A DNA stretch of 64,000 bases. Source: Sphingomonas carotinifaciens (GTDB taxonomy: Bacteria > Pseudomonadota > Alphaproteobacteria > Sphingomonadales > Sphingomonadaceae). Location: positions 1,389,001 through 1,453,000 of the forward strand of contig NZ_WSUT01000005.1 of assembly GCF_009789535.1 (NCBI RefSeq), in the 5' to 3' direction. Shown here piece after piece: positions 27,733 through 37,457 of this stretch. The position numbers and the translations under genes were made by a program. Every line of letters begins with the position of its first letter. The first letter of the stretch is position 1. The notes under the pieces are model-generated. The model was not told the DNA's origin, did no database searches, and was given only the letters and a program-made list of their open reading frames with translations.

Positions 27733-29808
27733 ATGCAGTCCGGCTCGTACCTTCCGTCTCTTGGGACCCGAGTTTCCCTGACCTGCATCGGTTTGCTGCT
27801 GTTGTTCTTCGGCATCCTGGGAATGGGACTGTCGACCGAGCTTCAGGTGTTGCGGGCCGATCAGCGGATCGATTCGCTTGCCCAGCTGGTTCGCGAGCAG
27901 GACGCCGCGGATGCCGAGTTGCGCCGTCTGCGCCTGGCGATCGGCGATGCGACCCGTGCGGTGGAGCGCGGCGAGGCGGTGGCGCCGGAGCGTTTGCAGG
28001 CGTTGCGCGACGATGCCGGACGCTTTGCCTCGGGCGACGCCCTGTCCGCGGTGGCGACGATGCCGGAAAGCCCGGCGGCCGTGCGCGACGGCATCGCCCG
28101 GACCCGTGCCGGTGCGCGCGTCTTCGGCATGCAGGCGACGGCATTGCTGGATGCCGCCGAACGCGACGGTGCATCGGTCAAGGCGGGGATGCCGGCCTTT
28201 CTGGATGCTTTGAAGACGCTGGAGAGCAGTCGCACCGCCACCCGCCAGAGCCTGGTCGAAGCGTTGCAGCAGGCGACCGCGCAGTCGCTGTGGCTGGGGC
28301 GACGCGGCGTGATCAGCACGGCGTTCGCCGCGTTGGTCGCCCTGTTGTTCACCATCGGCCTGGCGGTCTGGCTGCGGCGGCGGGTGATGGTGCCGATCGT
28401 GCACTTCGCCGGCAGTCTTCGCCGGCTGAGCGCGGGGCAGCAGATCGACCAGGTAGCCGGCGTCGATCGTCAGGACGAGCTGGGCATGCTGGCGCGTGGC
28501 CTCGTCACCATGGGACGCGCCATGGAGGAACGGCGGCGGATCGAGGCGCAGGTGGAGTTCCTGGCGCATCACGACCCGCTGACCGGGCTGGCGAACCGAC
28601 TGTTGTTCGAGGAGCGGCTGGCGCGGACGCTGGCGGGCGGCGCGCCGTGCGCCTTGCTGGCGATCGATCTGGACGGGTTCAAGGGCGTGAACGACACGCT
28701 GGGCCATGCCGCGGGCGATGCCGTGCTGCGGCGGATGGCGGCGGTGCTGATCGCGGCGTCGAGCTCGGCCGACACGGTGGCGCGCATGGGGGGCGATGAG
28801 TTCGCGATCATCCACCCGCTGCCGGGCGGCGCGATCGATGCCGCTGCGCTGGTCGATCGCATCTTCGCGCTGGCGGCCGGCGAAACCGCCGAGCCGAGCG
28901 CACGGTTCAGCATTGGCGTCGCGCTGGCGCCGCTGCATGCGACGCAGGGCGACGAACTATACAGTTGCGCCGATATCGCGCTGTACCGGGCCAAGGCGGA
29001 CGGACGGAACCGTGCTCGGCTTTACGATGGCGGCATGGACGAGGAACGGCGGCAGCGGCGCTGGATGGCGCATGAACTGCGCGATGCGCTGAACCGCGGC
29101 CAGATGCATGTCGTGTTCCAGCCGATCGCCAATTGCGCCACGGGGACGATCGTCGGATACGAGGCGCTGGCGCGGTGGACGCATCCGGCGCTGGGCGCGG
29201 TGTCACCCGCGGTGTTCGTGCCGGTCGCCGAGGAAAACGGCCTGATGGGCGAGATCGGCGACTGGATTCTGGAAGAGGCGCTGGCGGTCGCATCCGGATG
29301 GCCGGCGACGCAGGGGATTGCAGTGAACCTGTCGCCCGAACAGCTGCGCGACCCGGCGCTGGCGGCGCGGCTGCTCGGTCTAGCGCGCGCCCACCGGATC
29401 GCGGCGCACCGGATCGAGGTGGAAGTGACCGAGGGCGTGGTGATCGACGAGCGCGAGGTGGTGGTCGCCAATCTGCGGGCGTTGCAATCGGCCGGGGTGG
29501 GCGTCGTCATGGACGATTTCGGCACCGGCTGCTCCTCGCTCAGCAGCCTGCAACAATTCGGCTTCAACAAGATCAAGATCGACCGCAGTTTCGTCGCCAA
29601 TATGCGCGACGACCGGGCCTCGCGCTCCATCGTGCGCGCCACCATCGGGCTGGGGCGCAGCCTGGACATGCTGGTGGTCGCCGAGGGTGTGGAAACCGAG
29701 GAACAGATGCGGATGCTGCGCGCCGAAGGGTGCGCGCAGGTTCAAGGGTATCTGGTCGGCGCACCTGCCAAGCTGACGGGGGCGGTGGCGGTGACGGCGG
29801 CCGGCTGA
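27733..29808 (+). CDS. Membrane GGDEF-EAL protein (c-di-GMP turnover)
   Basis: A 691-aa sensor with two membrane helices (about 13-33 and 195-217) around a helical periplasmic domain. These are followed by HAMP (about 217-270), GGDEF (about 275-435) and EAL (about 445-685) domains. The cyclase signature is intact (GGDEF about residue 353). So are the phosphodiesterase residues: EAL about 477, NLSPEQ, EVTE, DDFGTG, KIKIDRSF, AEGVET and QGY. Both activities are therefore possible. An AT-rich stretch lies upstream (27640-27725), with a GCTATAG -10-like sequence about 13 nt before the start. The 3' end overlaps the convergent response regulator gene by 67 nt. Confidence 0.93.
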   Translation: MQSGSYLPSLGTRVSLTCIGLLLLFFGILGMGLSTELQVLRADQRIDSLAQLVREQDAADAELRRLRLAIGDATRAVERGEAVAPERLQALRDDAGRFASGDALSAVATMPESPAAVRDGIARTRAGARVFGMQATALLDAAERDGASVKAGMPAFLDALKTLESSRTATRQSLVEALQQATAQSLWLGRRGVISTAFAALVALLFTIGLAVWLRRRVMVPIVHFAGSLRRLSAGQQIDQVAGVDRQDELGMLARGLVTMGRAMEERRRIEAQVEFLAHHDPLTGLANRLLFEERLARTLAGGAPCALLAIDLDGFKGVNDTLGHAAGDAVLRRMAAVLIAASSSADTVARMGGDEFAIIHPLPGGAIDAAALVDRIFALAAGETAEPSARFSIGVALAPLHATQGDELYSCADIALYRAKADGRNRARLYDGGMDEERRQRRWMAHELRDALNRGQMHVVFQPIANCATGTIVGYEALARWTHPALGAVSPAVFVPVAEENGLMGEIGDWILEEALAVASGWPATQGIAVNLSPEQLRDPALAARLLGLARAHRIAAHRIEVEVTEGVVIDEREVVVANLRALQSAGVGVVMDDFGTGCSSLSSLQQFGFNKIKIDRSFVANMRDDRASRSIVRATIGLGRSLDMLVVAEGVETEEQMRMLRAEGCAQVQGYLVGAPAKLTGAVAVTAAG

Positions 29809-30215
29809 GAACCGGTGCAGTCGTGAACGGGGCCGGCCGCCTGTGCCGGGGCACGGGGCGGCGGCGAGGCCAGCGCGTCGATGAGCTGACGCACCGTATA
29901 GGGCTTTGGCAGGAACCGGACGCCCGGCGGAATGGTGCTGAGCGGGGGTGAAACCGCGCCGGAGGTGACCAGCACCGAAATGTCCGGCCAGCGCGCCTGA
30001 ATCAGCGCCGCGAGATCGAGGCCGTTAAGCGATCCCGGCATCGCGATGTCGGTGAACACCGTGCGGATTCCGGGATAACGTGACAGCGCCTCCAGTGCGG
30101 TATCTGCGTCGTCCGCCTGGATGACGTCATACCCTGCATCCTCGAACGCCAGGCGGCAGTGCAGGAGCAGGAGAGGCTGGTCCTCGACGACCAGGATCAT
30201 GGGACGTGTAGTCAT
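29742..30215 (-). CDS. Single-domain response regulator
   Basis: A 157-aa receiver protein with acidic pair E11/D12, phospho-acceptor D56 in VFTDIAMPG, T84 and K104 in FLPKPYT. The last 35 residues are a Pro/Ala-rich tail, of which about 22 codons overlap the GGDEF-EAL gene in antisense. There is no output domain, so it acts by protein contact, as in general-stress phosphorelays. A GGAAC-N16-CGTT promoter ends 10 bp before the ATG, so the mRNA could be leaderless or have a very short leader. A second ATG (30200) is an alternative start. Confidence 0.88.
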   Translation of the reverse strand: MTTRPMILVVEDQPLLLLHCRLAFEDAGYDVIQADDADTALEALSRYPGIRTVFTDIAMPGSLNGLDLAALIQARWPDISVLVTSGAVSPPLSTIPPGVRFLPKPYTVRQLIDALASPPPRAPAQAAGPVHDCTGSQPAAVTATAPVSLAGAPTRYP

Positions 30216-30224
30216 GCGGGAACG

Positions 30225-30249
30225 AACGGCGTCCGGCCGCTGCCGTTCC
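30225..30249 (-). promoter_or_regulatory. EcfG-type promoter for the response regulator
   Basis: Read on the minus strand, GGAAC (30249-30245), 16 bp, then CGTT (30228-30225). This equals the known EcfG (general stress sigma factor) consensus of alphaproteobacteria. The expected transcription start is about 30215-30219, right at the start codon. Confidence 0.7.
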
Positions 30250-30439
30250 GGCGTTAACCCTCATTGTGGGTATAGTCCGAACCGGTAACGCGGCCAGCCG
30301 AGAAAGGGTCCGGTATCGTACAAACAGCATACCGATTGATGCTGATCTGGATCAAAACACTGGATTGGAACGGCAAAATTTGTGGTCGTTACAGCGTGCG
30401 ACGGGGCGTGGCCGAACCGGACATAGGTGCTTGCATCTC

Positions 30440-30478
30440 CGTCACGAAAGTGACACTCTCTCGTCATAAAAGTGAAAC
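30440..30478. promoter_or_regulatory. Four 11-bp-phased half-sites before the TPR-like gene
   Basis: GTCAC, GACAC, GTCAT and GAAAC start at 30441, 30452, 30463 and 30474, exactly 11 bp apart. The first and third units sit in 16-bp near repeats (30440-30455, 30462-30477) spaced 22 bp. This spacing is like PhoB/OmpR-family operators. The first unit can also fold as GTCAC-GAAA-GTGAC, a GNRA hairpin, if transcribed. The array ends 3 nt before the AGGAGG ribosome binding site (30481-30486). Confidence 0.5.
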
Positions 30479-30491
30479 ATAGGAGGTTGCG

Positions 30492-30842
30492 ATGCGTGCA
30501 GTGGCGCGGGTGGCGATGATCGTGGCGGGGATGACGATGGCAGTGCCGGCATTGGCCGGTGAGCGGACGGGCTATGTGCAGATCGCGGCGGGCGACCTTT
30601 CGGGCGCGGAGCGGACGTTGCAAGCCGAACGCCGCATCTTTCCCGATCGTCCCGAACTGATGTTGAACCTGGCGGCGATCTATGCCGCGACGAACCGGGC
30701 CAGCGAGGCGCGGTCGCTGTACAGCGACGTGCTGCGGCGCGACGTGGTGCAGATGGACATGCCCTCCGGCGCGGTGGTGTCGTCGCATGCCGTGGCGCAG
30801 GCCGGGTTGAACCGGCTCGCGCCGACGATGGCCTCGCGCTGA
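30492..30842 (+). CDS. Small exported TPR-like protein
   Basis: A 116-aa protein with a signal peptide (cleavage after VPALA, about residue 22) and one to two tetratricopeptide-like helix pairs: GYVQIAAGDLSGAERTLQAE and PELMLNLAAIYAATNRASEARSLYSDVL. It should be periplasmic. It has an AGGAGG ribosome binding site 6 nt before the ATG. Just upstream is the 11-bp-phased array. Function unknown; small TPR proteins of this kind are common in sphingomonads. Confidence 0.82.
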   Translation: MRAVARVAMIVAGMTMAVPALAGERTGYVQIAAGDLSGAERTLQAERRIFPDRPELMLNLAAIYAATNRASEARSLYSDVLRRDVVQMDMPSGAVVSSHAVAQAGLNRLAPTMASR

Positions 30843-30938
30843 CACGCCGCCGGGCGTTCCGGGGGCGGGCGTCCGTCCGGTGACAGGGGTGCCGTGTCTC
30901 CGCCTTGTCCGCGGGGAGCGGCGCCCTTCATGCGTCAT

Positions 30939-30978
30939 GATCCCGCGGGATCGGGGAGGGCCCCTGTAACGCGGGGCC
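30939..30978. terminator. Two palindromes between convergent TPR-like gene and dcd
   Basis: A perfect 14-bp palindrome GATCCCGCGGGATC (30939-30952) and a GGCCCC/GGGGCC hairpin (30959-30964/30973-30978) lie just after the dcd stop. No T-run follows, so termination is inferred from position only. Confidence 0.4.
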
Positions 30979-31533
30979 TTACAGTTTGGGCAGGGTCACG
31001 CCGCGCTGGCCCATATATTTGCCCATGCGGTCGGCATAGCTGACCTCGCAGGGCTCGTTCCCCCTCAGGAAGAGGAACTGGCACGCGCCTTCGTTCGCAT
31101 AGATCTTGGCGGGAAGCGGCGTGGTGTTGGAAAATTCCAGCGTCACATGTCCCTCCCAGCCGGGCTCCAGCGGGGTGACGTTCACGATGATGCCGCAGCG
31201 CGCATAGGTCGACTTGCCGAGGCAGATGACCAGCACGTCGCGCGGCACCCGGAAATATTCCACGGTGCGCGCCAGCGCGAAGCTGTTGGGCGGGATGATG
31301 CACACATCCGTCTTGCGATCGACGAAGCTGTTCGAGGCGAAGTCCTTTGGATCGACCAGCGCATTGTCGACATTGGTGAAGATCTTGAACTCGTCGGCGA
31401 CGCGCGCGTCATAGCCGTAGGAGGACAGGCCGTAGCTGATGCAGCCGTCGCGGCGCTGCCCCTCCACAAAGGGTTCAATCATGCGATCGGCGAGCGCCGT
31501 TTCGCGAATCCAGCGGTCGGACAGGATGGACAT
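30979..31533 (-). CDS. dcd: dCTP deaminase
   Basis: A 184-aa trimeric dCTP deaminase making dUTP for thymidylate synthesis. The family signature is clear: SYGYDARV, the active-site [26 protein letters not shown], and the C-terminal QFLFLRG and [13 protein letters not shown]. The length is normal for the monofunctional enzyme. The start at 31533 has a GGGAA stretch upstream. ABC transporter gene 31606-33378 lies upstream on the same strand. Confidence 0.97.
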   Translation of the reverse strand: MSILSDRWIRETALADRMIEPFVEGQRRDGCISYGLSSYGYDARVADEFKIFTNVDNALVDPKDFASNSFVDRKTDVCIIPPNSFALARTVEYFRVPRDVLVICLGKSTYARCGIIVNVTPLEPGWEGHVTLEFSNTTPLPAKIYANEGACQFLFLRGNEPCEVSYADRMGKYMGQRGVTLPKL

Positions 31534-31605
31534 GACGATTCCCTTTTTTCGGGTGGCTCCATCGCCGGTTCGGGCGGGCGGGGCAAGGGGCGCCCGGGCG
31601 ATCCC

Positions 31606-33378
<1,773 letters not shown>

Positions 33379-33600
33379 GCGACAAGCGCCTAGCAGTGTG
33401 GGGCAGGCCGCTCAACGGGGGGCGGGTCGATCGGCACAGTGCGGGCGTCGCATCGAACGGGCGGGTTCGTGCGTTGAGGGATCAATCCGATGGCGGAACG
33501 AAACGCCCCGACATGACGAAGACGCCATATATTGGTCATCATTCGGCGACCACTTCGTGATAAACAGGGCCTAACCCCATTTGGGGAGTGAGGATCGCGA

Positions 33601-34818
33601 ATGCTGTACGACGCCTATGAAATGCACCGTTCGATGATGGCGGGTGCAAGCGCGCTGGCCAATTTCGGGGCCGGCCTGTTGCAGAACCCCGCCAATCCCT
33701 TCGCTTATTTCGGCGGCGGTGCGATTATCGGATCGGCGCTGGAGGTGTTCGCCCATGCGTCCGCGACTCGCGGAAAGCCGGCCTTCGGATTGACGCACAC
33801 GACGATCGACGGTCGCGAGGTGGCGGTGACCGAGGAGATCGTGACCCGCCTGCCGTTCGGGCAGTTGAAGCGGTTCCGGCGCGAGGGCGTGGAGAACAGC
33901 CCCAAGCTGCTGATCGTGGCGCCGATGTCGGGGCATTATGCGACGCTGTTGCGCGGCACCGTCGAGCGGATGCTGCCGTCATGCGAGGTTTATATCACCG
34001 ACTGGCGCGATGCGCGGCTGGTGCCGGTGTCCGCCGGGCGGTTCGATCTGGACGATTATATCGATTATCTGATCGCCTTTCTGGAAGCGATCGGGCCGGG
34101 CGCGCACATGCTGGCGGTGTGCCAGCCCTCCGTTCCCAGCTATGCCGCGGCGGCGCTGATGAGCGCGGATGGGCATCCGTGCCGGCCGAAGTCGCTGACG
34201 ATGATGGGCGGCCCGGTCGATACGCGCGAGGCGCCGACCGCCGTCAATACGCTGGCGACCGAGCGGCCGCATGCCTGGTTCGAACAGAATGCCATCGCCA
34301 CGGTGCCGATGACCTATCCCGGCGCCGGCCGCCGCGTCTATCCGGGTTTTCTGCAACTCGCCGGGTTCATGTCGATGAACTTGGGCAACCACATGATCAG
34401 CCATTGGGAGATGTTCAAGCATCTGGTCCAGGGCGATGGTCAGGGTGCGGAGCAGACCAAGGACTTCTACGACGAATATCGCGCGGTATGCGACATGACC
34501 GCCGAATTCTATCTGCAAACGGTGAAGCTGGTTTTCCAGACGCATGCCCTGCCCAAGGGCGAGATGACACATCGCGGCCGTCCGGTCGATCCGGCGGCGA
34601 TCACCGACATCGCGCTGCTGGCGATCGAGGGAGAACGCGACGACATTTCGGGGCTGGGCCAGACCAAGGCGGCATTGACGCTGGCGACGGCACTGCCTGA
34701 CAACAAGAAGAAGTATCTGATGGCCGAGAATGTCGGCCATTACGGCATCTTCAACGGGTCGAAGTGGCGCAACCGCATTGCGCCGGTGGTCGAGGAATGG
34801 ATCGCGGCGAACGCGTGA
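33601..34818 (+). CDS. phaZ: Intracellular polyhydroxyalkanoate depolymerase
   Basis: A 405-aa PHA granule depolymerase that releases 3-hydroxybutyrate. The nucleophile motif reads VCQPS, with Cys174 in the place of the usual serine, as in the Ralstonia PhaZ1 type. The catalytic His is probably in ENVGHYGIFNG. The N-terminal ANPFAYFGGG and DWRDARLVPVSAG blocks are family-typical. A GAGGA ribosome binding site precedes the ATG by 7 nt. The product could feed 3-hydroxybutyrate dehydrogenase (61129). A strong hairpin follows the stop. Confidence 0.95.
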   Translation: MLYDAYEMHRSMMAGASALANFGAGLLQNPANPFAYFGGGAIIGSALEVFAHASATRGKPAFGLTHTTIDGREVAVTEEIVTRLPFGQLKRFRREGVENSPKLLIVAPMSGHYATLLRGTVERMLPSCEVYITDWRDARLVPVSAGRFDLDDYIDYLIAFLEAIGPGAHMLAVCQPSVPSYAAAALMSADGHPCRPKSLTMMGGPVDTREAPTAVNTLATERPHAWFEQNAIATVPMTYPGAGRRVYPGFLQLAGFMSMNLGNHMISHWEMFKHLVQGDGQGAEQTKDFYDEYRAVCDMTAEFYLQTVKLVFQTHALPKGEMTHRGRPVDPAAITDIALLAIEGERDDISGLGQTKAALTLATALPDNKKKYLMAENVGHYGIFNGSKWRNRIAPVVEEWIAANA

Positions 34819-34827
34819 TCAACGGGT

Positions 34828-34857
34828 GCGGGCGGCGGATGACCGCCGCCCGCATTT
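34828..34857. terminator. Bidirectional hairpin after phaZ
   Basis: An 11-bp stem GCGGGCGGCGG (34828-34838) / CCGCCGCCCGC (34843-34853) around a 4-nt loop, followed by ATTT. It sits between phaZ and the convergent gene and probably serves both. Confidence 0.7.
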
Positions 34858-34863
34858 CCCAGG

Positions 34864-35346
34864 TCAGGCGACCGAATTCACCTTGGCGTGGCTGGACGAT
34901 TCCTCCGCGCTGATCGTGCCGCCGAACAGCATCTTCAGGCGACCGGAGACCGATACGTCGGTTTCCCAGAGTTCCGCCGAGTCGATATCGAAGCGCAGCA
35001 GCGCAAGATTGGGATCTTCCTTGCCGCCCGGGAACCAGGCCTCGACCTGCTTGTCCCACAGCTTGTCGATCAGAGCGCGGTCGTTATGCTGGCCGACCTT
35101 GCCCGACAGGCATGCGAAGAAGTCATGCCCCTTGCCGACGAACTGGGCCATGGCCTGACCGCCCTTGGCAATGCGGTTGTCCTTGCCGGCGAAGAAGAAC
35201 AGGGTGTTGGGATGATCGTCATCCACCTGCGCGGTCATCGGCTCGCTATGCTGGCCGTCGTTCAGGCCGATCATCACATACGGGCTGTCCTTCAGCTTGC
35301 CGATGAACTTGGCGGCGATTTCCTGCGGGCTGTCATGGTCTGCCAT
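34864..35346 (-). CDS. General stress protein, pyridoxamine-phosphate-oxidase fold
   Basis: A 160-aa FMN/PNPOx-like split-barrel protein of the general stress protein 26 type. The segments PYVMIGLNDGQHSEPMTAQ, LFFFAGKDNRIAKGG and AWFPGGKEDPNLALLRF are typical. It probably binds a flavin; its reaction is unknown. Upstream there is only a one-mismatch match to the EcfG promoter (GCAAC instead of GGAAC, 17 bp from CGTT), so stress control is possible but not shown. Confidence 0.88.
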   Translation of the reverse strand: MADHDSPQEIAAKFIGKLKDSPYVMIGLNDGQHSEPMTAQVDDDHPNTLFFFAGKDNRIAKGGQAMAQFVGKGHDFFACLSGKVGQHNDRALIDKLWDKQVEAWFPGGKEDPNLALLRFDIDSAELWETDVSVSGRLKMLFGGTISAEESSSHAKVNSVA

Positions 35347-35472
35347 CGAACGTCTCCTTTATGGGGTCGCTGGGAGAACGACGGGGGCGGCCGGATGGTT
35401 GCGGGCGGCTGACTAGGCGGCCATGATCCGTCCCGGCGGCAATCCCGCCGCCAGACGCACAAAGGAAAATGG

Positions 35473-35562
35473 ATGTCCGTAGCCGATCTGTGCCTGATCC
35501 TGGGTACGCTCTTTGCCTTCGGGACGCTGGTCCTGAAGATCATCGAGGTCGTACGCAGGTAA
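35473..35562 (+). CDS. Putative 29-aa single-pass membrane protein
   Basis: A very short reading frame that begins MSVADLCLILGTLF and ends KIIEVVRR. It is made of one hydrophobic helix with an acidic N-terminal residue and a basic C terminus, the usual layout of small bitopic membrane proteins. An AAAGGA ribosome binding site (35461-35466) stands 6 nt before the ATG. Two stable hairpins directly follow the stop. The size and layout recall small toxin-like or regulatory membrane peptides, but no family is recognised. The coding status is an inference from ribosome site, composition and terminator. Confidence 0.55.
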   Translation: MSVADLCLILGTLFAFGTLVLKIIEVVRR

Positions 35563-35572
35563 GCACACGGGC

Positions 35573-35636
35573 GGGGCTCGGGCTGCAACCCGAGCCCCAA
35601 ACGTTTGAGCCCCGGCCGCTGCAACGACCGGGGCTC
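35573..35636 (+). terminator. Tandem hairpins with shared arm sequence
   Basis: Hairpin 1 is GGGGCTCGGG/CCCGAGCCCC (35573-35582/35589-35598, 6-nt loop). Hairpin 2 is GAGCCCCGG/CCGGGGCTC (35607-35615/35628-35636, 12-nt loop). The arms are complementary across hairpins too, so alternative pairing is possible. They lie between the 29-aa frame and the end of the convergent thiolase gene. Confidence 0.6.
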
Positions 35637-35695
35637 GCAGAAAGGCGGATGTCCTCGCCACCATCATATATAAACGATGGCGCTTATCGATTCAA

Positions 35696-36871
35696 TTACA
35701 GCACCTCGAACAATCCGGCCGCCCCCATGCCGCCACCGACGCACATGGTGATGACGACATGCTTCACGCCGCGGCGCTTGCCCTCGATCAGCGCGTGGCC
35801 GGTCATGCGGGCGCCCGACATGCCATAAGGATGGCCGATCGCAATCGCGCCACCGTTTACGTTCAGGCGATCATCGGGGATGCCGAGCCGGTCGCGGCAA
35901 TACAGCACCTGGACCGCGAACGCCTCGTTCAATTCCCACAGGCCGATATCGTCCATCTTCAGACCGAACCGGTCGAGCAGCTTGGGGACGGCGAAGACCG
36001 GACCAATGCCCATCTCGTCCGGCTCGGTGCCGGCGACCGCCATGCCGACATAGCGGCCGAGCGGGGTAAGGCCGCGACGCTCCGCCTCCTTTTCCTCCAT
36101 CAGCACGCTGGCCGAGGCGCCGTCCGATAGTTGCGAGGCGTTGCCGGCGGTGACCGTGCCGTCGGGCAGCACGACCTTGAGCGCGGCAAGACCCTCCGCC
36201 GTCGTCTCCGGACGATTGCCCTCATCTTTGGCGAGGGTCACCTCGCGGTGGCTGATCGCCTTGGTCTCCTTGTCGATGATCGCCATCGTCGCGGTGACGG
36301 GGACGATCTCGGCATCGAAGCGGCCGGCCGCCTGTGCCTCGGCGGTGCGCTGTTGCGAGCGCAGGCCATATTCGTCCATCTGCGCGCGCGTGATGCCATA
36401 ACGTTTGGCGACCACCTCGGCGGTTTGCAGCATCGGCATGTAGATATCGTGATGCATCGCCTTCAGTTCCGGATCGGGCGCGACGTTCATCTTGGGCGTC
36501 TGCACCAGGCTGACGCTTTCCACGCCGCCGCCGATCACCACGTCCATCCGGTCATGGACGATTTGCTTGGCGGCGGTGGCGATCGCCATCAGGCCGCTGG
36601 CGCATTGCCGGTCGACCGACATGCCCGCGACGCTGGTCGGCAAACCGGCGCGGAGCAGCGACTGGCGCGCGATGTTGGTCGCCTGATGGCCTTGCTGAAG
36701 CGCAGCACCCAGGATCACGTCGTCGACCTCGGCGCCGTCGACGCGGGCGCGATTGAGCGCGGCCTTGATCGCATGGGCGGCCAGAGTTGGCGAGGGCAGG
36801 TCGTTGAATGCGCCGCGATAGGCACGGCCGATCGGGGTGCGGGCGGTGGAAACGAGGACGGCAGAGCGCAT
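35696..36871 (-). CDS. Acetyl-CoA C-acyltransferase (thiolase)
   Basis: A 391-aa thiolase for fatty acid degradation or a related CoA pathway. The active-site residues are the acyl-accepting Cys in DRQCASG, the His in [15 protein letters not shown] and the second Cys in [13 protein letters not shown]. The start at 36871 has an AAAGGA sequence 10 nt upstream; a TTG reading seven codons longer is less likely. It lies 24 nt after the MaoC gene on the same strand, which suggests a shared operon for acyl-CoA metabolism. FadA-type rather than PhaA-type by the DRQCASG form, but this is not certain. Confidence 0.93.
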   Translation of the reverse strand: MRSAVLVSTARTPIGRAYRGAFNDLPSPTLAAHAIKAALNRARVDGAEVDDVILGAALQQGHQATNIARQSLLRAGLPTSVAGMSVDRQCASGLMAIATAAKQIVHDRMDVVIGGGVESVSLVQTPKMNVAPDPELKAMHHDIYMPMLQTAEVVAKRYGITRAQMDEYGLRSQQRTAEAQAAGRFDAEIVPVTATMAIIDKETKAISHREVTLAKDEGNRPETTAEGLAALKVVLPDGTVTAGNASQLSDGASASVLMEEKEAERRGLTPLGRYVGMAVAGTEPDEMGIGPVFAVPKLLDRFGLKMDDIGLWELNEAFAVQVLYCRDRLGIPDDRLNVNGGAIAIGHPYGMSGARMTGHALIEGKRRGVKHVVITMCVGGGMGAAGLFEVL

Positions 36872-36895
36872 CGGGGAACAATCCTTTGCCAATGG

Positions 36896-37354
36896 TCAGA
36901 GATAGATCAGCGTGATCCACTGCGCGACGAGCGCGGGCGTATCGGCACCCTCGATTTCGACGGTGAAATCGGTGACCTGCTGATATTGTCCCGGTCGCTT
37001 CTCATCGAAGGCGGCGAGGTGGAAGCGGCCGCGTACCCGCGCGCCGGAGCGCACAGGCGTGACGAAGCGGACGGAGTTGCCGCCATAGTTCACCGCCATG
37101 CGCATCCCCTGTACGACGGGGGCATCCGCGACCTTTTCGGCAAGCTGCGGCATCAGCGACAGGGTCAGGAAACCATGCGCGATGGTGCCGCCGAACGGCG
37201 TCTGCGCGGCGCGGGCCGGGTCGACATGGATGAATTGCCGATCGCCGGTCGCCTCGGCGAAACCATCGATCATCGCTTGCGTGACGGTGATCCAGTCGGA
37301 CACGGTTTCCGTGCCGATGCGATCCCGCATGGCTGCAACGGTAATCGTCGTCAC
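36896..37354 (-). CDS. MaoC-family enoyl-CoA hydratase
   Basis: A 152-aa hot-dog-fold hydratase. The hydratase-2 motif is visible as DRQFIHVDPARAAQTPFGGTIAHGF, with the catalytic Asp and His. The protein acts on (R)-3-hydroxyacyl-CoA / enoyl-CoA, a link between beta-oxidation and PHA. The GTG at 37354 is chosen as start because GGAGGGG lies 9 nt before it; an ATG at 37372 has no ribosome site. It is upstream of the thiolase and divergent from putA. Confidence 0.88.
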   Translation of the reverse strand: MTTITVAAMRDRIGTETVSDWITVTQAMIDGFAEATGDRQFIHVDPARAAQTPFGGTIAHGFLTLSLMPQLAEKVADAPVVQGMRMAVNYGGNSVRFVTPVRSGARVRGRFHLAAFDEKRPGQYQQVTDFTVEIEGADTPALVAQWITLIYL

Positions 37355-37457
37355 AGGCGAGTACCCCTCCATCGAATTTGGCGCTAAGCGCGCTGTATCG
37401 CTTTTCTAGGGGCTGGCCGGGTCGTTCGGCAAGCCTTGCCTGACCGGATATTTGAAC

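Noticed and set aside
30367..30390. GGAAC-N15-CGTT before the TPR-like gene as an EcfG promoter
   Set aside because: The spacing is 15, one short of the usual 16-17, so it is not called; it remains a weak possibility.
35373..35398. EcfG promoter for the PNPOx-fold stress protein
   Set aside because: The -35 reads GCAAC instead of GGAAC; with one mismatch in a key base the case is too weak.
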